From contig SKKV01000142.1 of the NCBI GenBank assembly GCA_007123575.1, positions 1 through 6,391 of the forward strand: a DNA stretch of 6,391 bases. The letters run 5' to 3'. Made by a program: the position numbers and the translations under genes. This DNA is from Wenzhouxiangella sp. Its GTDB lineage: Bacteria > Pseudomonadota > Gammaproteobacteria > Xanthomonadales > Wenzhouxiangellaceae. Positions 1 to 6,208 of the stretch are shown here, piece after piece (position 1 is the first letter of the stretch; each line of letters starts with the position of its first letter). Below the pieces are notes generated by a model, which did no database searches, was not told the origin of the DNA, and saw only the letters and a list, made by a program, of their open reading frames with translations.

Positions 1-1262
1 ACGCGCACGAAGCGGATCAGGTAGGCCAGTATCAGGGCCAACAGACCGCCGGCCAGGGCGGTGCCGACGGCCTGGTCGAAGCGAATGAAGGCCAGCATGA
101 TAGCCACGGCCAGTACCGTGCCGGGAATGGCGTAGCCCAGCGCTGCCAACTCTCCAAACAGCAGGAATCGGCGCTTCGCTTTGTGCATGGAAAACAGCAT
201 CAGCAGGCCGCCAGCCAGCACGGTAATGGCACCGACCAGGCCCAGCAGCATGGTGTTGCCAATCACCCTCGGCATCGTGCCGCTGGTGATCTGGCCCAGG
301 TTGGGCCAGGCCCAGGCCAGCAGCTGCACCAGTGGAATGACAACAGCCAGCAGCACCACCAGAGTCTGGATACCGGTGGCCAGCCATGCCTGCTGGCCTT
401 GGAGACGGATGCGGTGGCCGCTGGGACGCTTATCGGCCTGGCGCGGTCGCTGGTCGCGGCTGTAACGCTCGGCCAACAGCAGAACCAGAATAAACAGCAT
501 CAGGATCGAAGCCAGCTGCACGGCGGCTGTCAGATTGAACATGCCGAACCAGGTCCGGTACACGGCCGTGGTAAAGGTCTCATAACCATAGATCGAGACC
601 GCGCCGAAATCGGCCAGGGTTTCCATCAGGGCCAGGGTAAGGCCGGCGACTACGGCCGGACGGGCCATCGGCAGCACCACGCGCAAAAACGTTTGATACG
701 GTCCGACGCCCAGGCTGCGCCCGGCTTCAAATGCGGCCAGGCCACCGCTGACGAACGAGGCCCGCGCCAGCAGGTAAACGTAGGGATAAAAGGCCAGGGT
801 CAGGATGAACAGCACCCCGACCGGCCGGCTTAGCATGTCCAACAGCCACGGACCGCCGCCGAACCAACCGCGCCAAGCGCTTTGCAAAGGCCCGCTGAAA
901 TCGACCACGCCCAGGTAAATGAAAGCCAGGACGTATGTCGGGAAGGCGAGCGGCAGCACCAGCATTGGGTCGAGCCAGCGTCGCCCTGGATACTCGCAGC
1001 AGGCCGACAGCCAGGCCAGGCCAACTCCAAGCACGGTGACACCAATGCCGACCACCACCAGCATCAGCATCGTGTGCCCTATGAGCAGCGGCAGAACGTG
1101 GGCGCGCAAGTGGGTCCAGATGTCGGGCTGCGGCTGTAGCCAGCTTGCGGCCAGCATTAGCAGCGGCAGACAGACCAGCAACAACAGCGGCAGCAGCGCC
1201 CAGTGACGTCCCGGGCGCTTCAGTGCAGATGTCGAGATTGGCGCCTCAGCGGTAGCCGGCAC
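1..1262 (-). CDS. fbpB: Fe(III) ABC transporter permease, FbpB type (3' end beyond window)
   Basis: Inner-membrane permease that would move ferric iron delivered by the binding protein encoded just upstream, powered by an ATPase not in this window. The visible 420 residues are strongly hydrophobic, with membrane segments near residues 21-40, 56-84, 100-120, 148-168, 204-235 and more in a second half starting near 275. The first binding-protein-dependent transport (EAA) loop is clear: E179-A-G-R-S-L-G185, followed by L197-P198 and P202. A second repeat of the fold begins but its EAA loop lies off the edge; FbpB proteins usually run somewhat over 500 residues, so roughly 100 or more are missing. 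The start is taken as GTG at 1262-1260 because an in-frame TGA lies at 1271-1269 and the first in-frame ATG falls inside the first membrane segment. This gives a 17-nt overlap with the upstream gene, implying coupled translation; no strong ribosome binding site is visible. Iron specificity is inferred from the partner gene and the Fur-like site. A thiamine or other FbpB-like importer is a less likely alternative. Confidence 0.88.
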   Translation of the reverse strand, partial: MPATAEAPISTSALKRPGRHWALLPLLLLVCLPLLMLAASWLQPQPDIWTHLRAHVLPLLIGHTMLMLVVVGIGVTVLGVGLAWLSACCEYPGRRWLDPMLVLPLAFPTYVLAFIYLGVVDFSGPLQSAWRGWFGGGPWLLDMLSRPVGVLFILTLAFYPYVYLLARASFVSGGLAAFEAGRSLGVGPYQTFLRVVLPMARPAVVAGLTLALMETLADFGAVSIYGYETFTTAVYRTWFGMFNLTAAVQLASILMLFILVLLLAERYSRDQRPRQADKRPSGHRIRLQGQQAWLATGIQTLVVLLAVVIPLVQLLAWAWPNLGQITSGTMPRVIGNTMLLGLVGAITVLAGGLLMLFSMHKAKRRFLLFGELAALGYAIPGTVLAVAIMLAFIRFDQAVGTALAGGLLALILAYLIRFVR

Positions 1263-2274
1263 GATCCATCAGCCGTACCGCCTGAGCCTGGCGCTGGCCG
1301 GCGATCACCAGCGGCGTATCGTCGGCTCGGAATTCGCCCCAGCCGCGGATCAGGTCGGCTGCCGGCACCGCTGGATTGGCCGGAAACTCGTGGTTGCGCT
1401 CGGCAAACTCGCCCTGGGCCTGGTCCGAAGCCAGCCATTCGATAAGTGCCTGGCCCTGCCCTGGGCGCGGGGCGTGGCGTGTCACGCCGGCACCGGAAAT
1501 GTTGACGTGGACCCCGGTCGAGTCCTGATTGGGCCAGAACACGCTGACCGGGTAGTCCGGATCATCGCTTTGCAGGCGGGCCAGGTAGTAGGTATTGACG
1601 ATGGCCACGTCACATCGCCCCGCGGCAACGGCTTCGATGGTTTGCGTATCGGACGCGTAAGGGTTGGTGGCCAGATTGGCAACCCAGCCGCGCACGATCT
1701 CTTCGCTGCGCTCCTCACCCAGATGCTCGATCATCAGTGCCACCAGCGACTGGTTGTACACCTTGCGCGAGCTGCGCAGGCACAGTCGGCCGCGCCAGCG
1801 CGGGTCGGCCAGGTCTTCGTAGGTGGACAGCTCGCCGGCATCGACCCGACCACGGTGGTAGACAATCACCCGGGCCCGTTGCGACAGGCCAAACCACTGA
1901 TTCTGCTCGTCACGCAGTGACGCCGGTATGGCGTCGACCAGGGATTCACTGTCGATGGCGCGTAACAGCCCGCGGTCCGCCGCGTGCCAGAGATTGCCGG
2001 CATCGACGGTGATGAACACATCGGCACTGGTACGCGCTCCTTCGGCGGCAAGGCGCTCGATTAGCGACGCTTCGTTGTCGCTGGTAAAGTCCACCTGCAC
2101 GCCGGTGGAGGCAGTGTAGCGCTGAAACAGGGGCTCGATCAGATGCGGCTGACGCGAGGTGTATACCACCACGCGCGCCTGCTCAGCCTCTTCTGCAGAA
2201 CTCGCAACGTCGCCATTCGGAGGCGTGCATGCAACCAGCAGGGCAAGCAAGAGCCCGGCAATTAGAACTCTCAT
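1246..2274 (-). CDS. fbpA: Fe(III)-binding lipoprotein of iron ABC transporter (FbpA/FutA type)
   Basis: Extracytoplasmic solute-binding protein that captures ferric iron in the periplasm and hands it to the FbpB-type permease. The 342-residue product begins with a short signal peptide ending in a lipobox, L13-V-A-C16, so it is probably lipid-anchored after Cys16 rather than free. Family features are VVVYTSRQ (Tyr38) at the first beta strand, VIVYHRGRV (Tyr139), RSSRKVYNQSLVA (168-179) and NTYYLARL with the paired Tyr229-Tyr230. Four tyrosines in these positions match the anion-independent tyrosine-ligand class of FbpA/FutA proteins; ligand assignment is by motif position only. Length is normal for the family. 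The ATG at 2274 is the only start that retains the signal peptide, although the Shine-Dalgarno sequence is weak. It is the first gene of the operon, overlaps the permease gene by 17 nt, and lies 42 nt from a Fur-box-like sequence, which supports iron-repressed expression. Confidence 0.93.
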   Translation of the reverse strand: MRVLIAGLLLALLVACTPPNGDVASSAEEAEQARVVVYTSRQPHLIEPLFQRYTASTGVQVDFTSDNEASLIERLAAEGARTSADVFITVDAGNLWHAADRGLLRAIDSESLVDAIPASLRDEQNQWFGLSQRARVIVYHRGRVDAGELSTYEDLADPRWRGRLCLRSSRKVYNQSLVALMIEHLGEERSEEIVRGWVANLATNPYASDTQTIEAVAAGRCDVAIVNTYYLARLQSDDPDYPVSVFWPNQDSTGVHVNISGAGVTRHAPRPGQGQALIEWLASDQAQGEFAERNHEFPANPAVPAADLIRGWGEFRADDTPLVIAGQRQAQAVRLMDRAGYR

Positions 2275-2307
2275 ATTGGTCAGCTCAAGACATTAAATGG
2301 AACGAAC

Positions 2308-2336
2308 ACTTTACCGATAATGATTTGCATTTGCAA
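2308..2336 (-). promoter_or_regulatory. Predicted sigma-70 promoter of the fbpAB operon
   Basis: On the minus strand TTGCAA (2336-2331, 4/6 to TTGACA) and TAAAGT (2313-2308, 4/6 to TATAAT) are separated by exactly 17 nt. The Fur-box-like sequence fills the spacer. This predicts an mRNA start near 2300 and a leader of roughly 25-30 nt before the ATG at 2274. A second -10-like hexamer, TTTAAT at 2297-2292, lacks a good -35 and is less likely. The rest of the gap 2275-2377 holds only a small hairpin (2342-2354). Confidence 0.6.
2316..2334 (-). promoter_or_regulatory. Fur box-like operator upstream of fbpA
   Basis: The plus-strand 19-mer gataatgatttgcatttgc matches the classical Fur consensus GATAATGATAATCATTATC at 14 of 19 positions, including the whole first nine bases. 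It lies between the -35 and -10 elements of the predicted fbpA promoter. Iron-loaded Fur bound here would block RNA polymerase, the expected control for an iron-uptake operon. Fur binding is inferred from sequence match and context. Confidence 0.8.
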
Positions 2337-2377
2337 CACCGGCCGAGCGTCGGCAGATTCGTTGCCTTTGAACCATT

Positions 2378-4282
2378 TCAGCACTCCGCGAAGCGGTCGC
2401 GGAAGAGAACGCCGGGCTGCGGCGCCGGTCCGGGCGCAGGAACCTCAGCCTGGATGGCCACTGGCTGGCGGCAGCCAGGCACGCCCATCACAACGCCACC
2501 ATCAACGACTGGCTCGGCATCAGTGACGATTTCGAAGTTGTAGAGGGTGAACCATGGCAGAGATTCGCCGGGCGCGCCCCGGAACTCAACCTGGTTGCCG
2601 CGGCGCGTTGCTGACCACGCTTGATCAAGCACATCGGGCGGCCCGCCCATCCAGGTCTCAACCAATTCTGCCTCTTCCGGCAGGGCCAAGGCGAATGATT
2701 CGATACCGCGATCAAAATCGAAGTTCATCAGTGCGTAGCGATAGCGCCAGAGCCCCACATCAACCTCCTCGGCTTTGGCCAAGAGGCGGAGATGGCCTTG
2801 GGGCATGTTGAAGGGATAAGGTTCGTTTGGCGTCAGAGGCGGAACCGTGATGACCCGGTGCGCCGCCAATGGATCGTCCGTGTCTTCGACGATCCACTCG
2901 CTGATCGGCGGACCGTTCCTGAACGGCCCAAGCGGTCCAAAGGTGTAGCCGCCAGCGCCGCCCTGACTGGGATTGATTCGGTGATAGCCCATGGTTTTCC
3001 AGATATCGACATCAAACTGGACGACATACCAGGCATCGAGGAAATACTCCGCACCAGACGAGCCATGATCCAAGGCCTCAGGATTCACAAGCAGACGATT
3101 CTTCCACTGGCCGGCACAGCCAGGCTGATTGGGGTCATCCCAACAGGATGGCTGGCTACCGCTGCAGTCAGGGTCAAAAAATGACCCACAACTGTCCCAG
3201 AGCCCCAGGGATGCCTGAATCTCCGCGCGTGGTGCCAGGTATTGGGGGTCATTGTTGTTACCAACACCATAAATGTCTTCACAACCCGGCCAAAGAATAT
3301 TGCCGTTAGCACAGTTGAGGTCACAGTTGATGTTGATGGTGAAGAATGCGTGCTTGGCGCCAGACGCGGCTAACTGCTCAATGCGCCCATCCATGATCCG
3401 GTAAAGATTCCAAACCAGAAACGGATGTTGGTCGCGCGGCTCATGGGGATAGAGCGACTGCGGCGCTGGCACGAACTGGCGAAACCAGGGCACGTCCGCC
3501 TCACCGATGTTCTTCAGCGTTGCCGCCGGCGTAATCTTCAGCCGACCGCTATCCGGCTCAAATCCTTGTCCAGCAACATTGCCGATAGCGATCAACTGAA
3601 CGTTGACTTCATGGCCGTCCTGAGGCCAAAGCGGGCGGTCTTCACACTCCAAGCCACGGCCGCTGAAGTCGACGCCGCGGCCGGAGGTATCCGCGTCGGT
3701 GGGAACCTGAAGGCCAAGGTCCAACCAAAGCTGACCGATCGGCATGCCTTCCAATGCCGGTTGCCTCAAGATATCGGCAAGCGTAGCCGTGGCGATAACA
3801 TCGGCGTTGTGCAGTGTGACCATGCCTTGCCGGGGCTGGGCTGTGAGATGGATGTGGGTCACGGTTGCGAGGTGACGGTTCTCGCTATCAGCCAGCTGCA
3901 GGACGGGAATCCGGTCTTGCTCGGCCGGCACAAGCCTCAAGTCGCTCAAGATCAAGCTGCGGTCACCGTGATGTAAAGACAGATCGGTAGTCAGGCCAAT
4001 CTCGCCGCCGCTGAAGGCTTCAAAATTGCCGAACGGCATGAACAGCCAAAGGGATGTGTCAGCTATGTTCAACCCGGCTCGAACACGGTCGCGCTGAGCA
4101 GCATCGGCACGACGAACCTTCAAACCAAAATCCGGCAAGTAGTCGCCGCGCAACTCCAGCACGCCGGTTCCCGGCCCCGTCGGCCAAACGGCGCTCGGCT
4201 CAGGCTGCCAGTCCCGGCTGGAAGACCAGGCAATCCCTGAAATGATCAGGAGAACAAGCAGCGCGAAGAATCGGTAAATCAT
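2378..4282 (-). CDS. Secreted protein of an unnamed family with cysteine-containing core
   Basis: Exported protein of unknown function, 634 residues from the preferred start. Residues 1-20 form a signal peptide (charged Arg4, hydrophobic core 5-18, cleavage probably near Ala18-Trp-Ser20). Residues about 40-120 look like a beta-rich N-terminal region. The best conserved-looking part is 246-390: GRLKITPAATLKNIGEADVPWF, then HPFLVWNLYRI..DGRIEQ (286-303), KHAFFTIN (310-317), WPGCEDIYGVGNNN (331-344), PRAEI (351-355) and WDSCGSFFDPDC (362-373), with cysteines at 320, 324, 334, 365, 373, 380 and 389 that could pair in the periplasm. A later motif, LWRYRYALMNFDFDRG (511-526), also recurs in the same family as I remember it. 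The C-terminus is Pro-rich (613-623) and ends LFRDRFAEC. I chose ATG 4282 over the longer ATG 4369 because it directly begins the signal peptide and avoids overlapping the divergent gene; a GGACGAG about 11 nt upstream could be the ribosome binding site. No enzymatic motif is recognised. It ends 103 nt before fbpA, which has its own promoter. Confidence 0.85.
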   Translation of the reverse strand: MIYRFFALLVLLIISGIAWSSSRDWQPEPSAVWPTGPGTGVLELRGDYLPDFGLKVRRADAAQRDRVRAGLNIADTSLWLFMPFGNFEAFSGGEIGLTTDLSLHHGDRSLILSDLRLVPAEQDRIPVLQLADSENRHLATVTHIHLTAQPRQGMVTLHNADVIATATLADILRQPALEGMPIGQLWLDLGLQVPTDADTSGRGVDFSGRGLECEDRPLWPQDGHEVNVQLIAIGNVAGQGFEPDSGRLKITPAATLKNIGEADVPWFRQFVPAPQSLYPHEPRDQHPFLVWNLYRIMDGRIEQLAASGAKHAFFTININCDLNCANGNILWPGCEDIYGVGNNNDPQYLAPRAEIQASLGLWDSCGSFFDPDCSGSQPSCWDDPNQPGCAGQWKNRLLVNPEALDHGSSGAEYFLDAWYVVQFDVDIWKTMGYHRINPSQGGAGGYTFGPLGPFRNGPPISEWIVEDTDDPLAAHRVITVPPLTPNEPYPFNMPQGHLRLLAKAEEVDVGLWRYRYALMNFDFDRGIESFALALPEEAELVETWMGGPPDVLDQAWSATRRGNQVEFRGAPGESLPWFTLYNFEIVTDAEPVVDGGVVMGVPGCRQPVAIQAEVPAPGPAPQPGVLFRDRFAEC

Positions 4283-4355
4283 GCGAACAAGGTCTCGTCC
4301 GGCAACAGGGCAACAGTGTAACCATTCGACGTCATAAACTGGCATCATCCCATTC
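4283..4355. promoter_or_regulatory. Divergent intergenic region between secreted-protein gene and DUF1538 operon
   Basis: This 73-bp gap separates two divergently read genes and must carry at least part of the control for both. On the plus strand TAAACT (4335-4340) or the overlapping CATAAA (4333-4338) are possible -10 elements, but no convincing -35 is seen. They would leave a leader of only about 10 nt, and there is no Shine-Dalgarno sequence ahead of ATG 4356. On the minus strand TACACT is a weak -10 candidate. An 8-bp tandem repeat (4301-4316) and a GACGTC palindrome (4328-4333) are the only structured elements. Promoter positions here are tentative. Confidence 0.4.
4301..4316. repeat. 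Perfect 8-bp tandem repeat GGCAACAG x2
   Basis: GGCAACAG occurs twice in immediate tandem in the divergent intergenic region. It could be a pair of operator half-sites or chance; nothing else in the window identifies a binding protein. Confidence 0.5.
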
Positions 4356-5864
4356 ATGAAATTCCTCACCGAGCTGTTTCATGCCCTGATCCACGCGGCG
4401 CGCAACCTGCTGCCGATTGTGCTGGTGGTCGGTGTGTTCCAGTTTCTGGTATTGCAGCAGACCCCGGAAGGCCTGGGCTCGATGGTGGTTGGCCTGCTTA
4501 TCGTGGTGGTCGGCGTGGCCCTATTTCTGCAGGGTCTGGAAATGGGCGTCTTTCCGATCGGCAAGAACCTGTCTGACGAGTTCGCTGCCAAGGGCTCCCT
4601 GCCCTGGCTGATGGTGTTCGGATTCTGCATGGGCTTTGGCGCGGTGATCGCCGAGCCGGCCCTGATTGCCGTGGCCGAGCAGGCCGAGCTGATCAGCCAG
4701 GGCCGGGTCGACCCGCTGACACTGCGCTTCCTGGTCGCCGCCTCGGTCGGGCTGGTGGTAGCTGTCGGCGTGCTCAGGATCATTCTTGGCTTGCCGCTGC
4801 ACTGGATGATGATCGGCGGCTACCTGGTCGTGGTCATCGTGACCTTCTTCGCGCCGGCCGAGATCGTCGGCCTGGCCTACGATTCGGGTGGCGTGACCAC
4901 CAACATCGTCACCGTACCGCTGGTCGCCGCCCTAGGGCTAGGCCTGGCCGCCTCGATTCGCGGCCGCAATCCTTTGATCGACGGCTTCGGGCTGGTGGCA
5001 CTGGCGGTGATGGTGCCGATGATCACCGTCCAGCTCTACGGTATTGTCGTGTTCGGCTTCGGCGAGGCTGATGCCGGTGGCTCAACCGAGGAAATCCTCG
5101 CCCACATGGAAGCCCAGACTGAGGCCGCGGTACCGACGACGGCCACGGGGCTGCTGGGGGATCTGGCCGGCATGGTCCGCGACGTGCTGCCGATGATCGG
5201 CGTGATCCTGGTCTTCCAGTTCCTGGTCATACGCAAGCGCATCCCTCGCTTGCCGATGGTGGTATTCGGCTTTGTGCTGGTGATTGTCGGCCTGTATGCC
5301 TTTGTCGTCGGGCTCAAGATGGGGCTGTTCCCGATCGGCGAGCGCATGGCCGAGCAGCTGATTGCTTACGACCGGCTGCTGTTTCTGTACTTGTTCGCCT
5401 TCGCGATCGGGTTCGCGACAACCATGGCCGAGCCGGCCCTGATTGCCATCGGCAAGAAGGCCGAAGAAGCGGCGCGCGGGCGTATCCACGGCCAGGCGAT
5501 CCGCCTCCTGGTCGCTCTTGGCGTAGCCATAGGCATTACCATCGGCGTACATCGCATCATCGCCGGTGATTCGATTCATTACTACATCATCGGCGGCTAC
5601 AGCCTGGTCATCCTGCTGACCTTCCTGGCACCGCGCTACATCATTGCCCTGGCCTATGATCTGGGTGGTGTGACCACCTCCGAGGTAACCGTACCCCTGA
5701 TCACCGCGCTCGGGATTGGCCTGGCCACGCATATCGAGGGTCGTAATATCATGATCGATGGTTTCGGCCTGATCGCCTTTGCCTCCATCTTCCCGATCGT
5801 GACCGTGATGCTGTACGCGATCGTGATGGAGCGAATCGCACAACAACGAGGTAAGACAACATGA
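4356..5864 (+). CDS. Tandem DUF1538 integral membrane protein, putative transporter
   Basis: Polytopic inner-membrane protein with two DUF1538 domains; function and substrate are not established, and transport is inferred. Of 502 residues, 19-231 and 278-490 are two copies of one domain, joined by a hydrophilic acidic linker (about 235-275). Each copy has about six or seven hydrophobic stretches and the same ordered motifs: LP-x-FQFLV, GLxMGxFPIG (59-69 and 318-328), AEPALIA with intramembrane Glu100 and Glu359, IGGY (153-156 and 412-415), and LAYDxGGVTT with Asp176 and Asp435 followed by VTVPL, GRN and IDGFGL. The repeated Glu and Asp are candidate substrate or ion ligands. ATG 4356 is the only start after an in-frame TAA at 4335-4337, although no Shine-Dalgarno precedes it. 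The stop overlaps the start of the P-II-like gene by four bases (ATGA), and a CBS gene follows, suggesting a nucleotide- or metabolite-regulated membrane complex analogous to AmtB-GlnK. No sign of truncation. Confidence 0.92.
   Translation: MKFLTELFHALIHAARNLLPIVLVVGVFQFLVLQQTPEGLGSMVVGLLIVVVGVALFLQGLEMGVFPIGKNLSDEFAAKGSLPWLMVFGFCMGFGAVIAEPALIAVAEQAELISQGRVDPLTLRFLVAASVGLVVAVGVLRIILGLPLHWMMIGGYLVVVIVTFFAPAEIVGLAYDSGGVTTNIVTVPLVAALGLGLAASIRGRNPLIDGFGLVALAVMVPMITVQLYGIVVFGFGEADAGGSTEEILAHMEAQTEAAVPTTATGLLGDLAGMVRDVLPMIGVILVFQFLVIRKRIPRLPMVVFGFVLVIVGLYAFVVGLKMGLFPIGERMAEQLIAYDRLLFLYLFAFAIGFATTMAEPALIAIGKKAEEAARGRIHGQAIRLLVALGVAIGITIGVHRIIAGDSIHYYIIGGYSLVILLTFLAPRYIIALAYDLGGVTTSEVTVPLITALGIGLATHIEGRNIMIDGFGLIAFASIFPIVTVMLYAIVMERIAQQRGKTT
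4410..5048 (+). repeat. First copy of the internal DUF1538 duplication
   Basis: Encodes residues 19-231. It aligns to 5187-5825 with a constant offset of 777 bp (259 codons) and no gap at any of the five motif blocks checked. In the block 173-215 versus 432-474, 31 of 43 residues are identical. At DNA level a 21-bp stretch at 4650-4670 is repeated exactly at 5427-5447. Confidence 0.85.
5187..5825 (+). repeat. Second copy of the internal DUF1538 duplication
   Basis: Encodes residues 278-490, the counterpart of 4410-5048. It keeps the FPIG, AEPALIA, IGGY, YDxGGVTT and IDGFGL motifs in the same spacing. Third-position divergence is high, so this is an old duplication typical of the family rather than a recent one. 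Confidence 0.85.
5848..5852 (+). promoter_or_regulatory. Shine-Dalgarno site of the P-II-like gene
   Basis: GAGGT sits 8 nt before ATG 5861, inside the last codons of the DUF1538 gene. It is the best ribosome binding site in this operon and supports the ATG with the four-base ATGA overlap. Confidence 0.7.
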
Positions 5865-6208
5865 AATTTTCCGTACTGGTCGCCATTCTCGCCGAGGAGA
5901 TGGAGGACAAAGCCATTGACATCGCCCGCGAGGCTGGCGCCGGCGCGGTCACCCTCCTATCTGCTCGCGGCATTACCGGCGATGAGAAAAAGACCTTCTT
6001 CGGCCTGACCTACGAAGGCTCCCAGTCGGTGCTGGTGTTCGTGCTGGAAAAGAAACTGTCTTTGCACATCCTCAAAGCGCTGACCCGCGAGCTGGACCTG
6101 GATGAAGACCCGCGCGGCATCGCCTTCACCATCCCGCTGGAACACCTGGGCGGCATCGGAAGCCGCGAAATCGACCAGTTCACCCGTCAAATCGAGGACG
6201 AACTCTGA
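5861..6208 (+). CDS. Divergent P-II family signalling protein
   Basis: Small cytoplasmic protein of 115 residues with the P-II (GlnB/GlnK-like) ferredoxin-like fold; P-II proteins form trimers that bind adenine nucleotides and control partner proteins. The opening beta strand MKFSVLVAIL, helix 12-25 with Asp-Lys-Ala, AGAGAVTLLSARG (25-37), and the final region DPRGIAFTIPLEHLGGI (83-99) fit the sub-family found beside DUF1538 genes as I recall it. The T-loop equivalent (about 37-56, with KTFFGLTYEG at 44-53) is shorter than in GlnB. The modification-site Tyr context and the TGKIGDG B-loop of classical GlnB are absent, with DEDPRGIAF in the place of the latter. Uridylylation and nitrogen control are therefore doubtful. 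Coupling to the DUF1538 gene (ATGA overlap) and to the CBS gene (TGATG) suggests it regulates that membrane protein. The ligand is unknown. Confidence 0.87.
   Translation: MKFSVLVAILAEEMEDKAIDIAREAGAGAVTLLSARGITGDEKKTFFGLTYEGSQSVLVFVLEKKLSLHILKALTRELDLDEDPRGIAFTIPLEHLGGIGSREIDQFTRQIEDEL

Noticed and set aside
180..480. Repetitive-looking CAG/CCAG-rich stretches
   Set aside because: They are the antisense of leucine- and alanine-rich membrane segments (CTG and GCC codons) in the permease, with no regular repeat unit.
183..833. Long plus-strand open frame (216 codons)
   Set aside because: It is the antisense of the permease gene. The product is Gln/His/Gly-rich low-complexity sequence, while the minus strand gives a well-formed membrane protein with an EAA loop.
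1390..1920. Plus-strand open frame (176 codons) opposite fbpA
   Set aside because: Antisense shadow in GC-rich DNA; the minus-strand frame has full FbpA motifs and a lipobox.
2342..2354. Hairpin GCCGA-CGC-TCGGC after the secreted-protein gene as a terminator
   Set aside because: The stem is only 5 bp and no T tract follows on the minus strand; it is too weak to call a terminator.
3425..3976. Plus-strand open frame (183 codons) opposite the secreted-protein gene
   Set aside because: No start signal or recognisable motif. The minus-strand frame carries a signal peptide and conserved blocks across the same span.
4280..4369. Longer start (ATG 4369) for the secreted protein
   Set aside because: It would add 29 non-conserved-looking residues ahead of a clear signal peptide and overlap the divergent DUF1538 start codon.
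5082..5846. Minus-strand open frame (254 codons) opposite the DUF1538 gene
   Set aside because: Composition is Asp/Gln/His-rich, typical of the antisense of a hydrophobic membrane protein. It is a shadow of the second DUF1538 copy.
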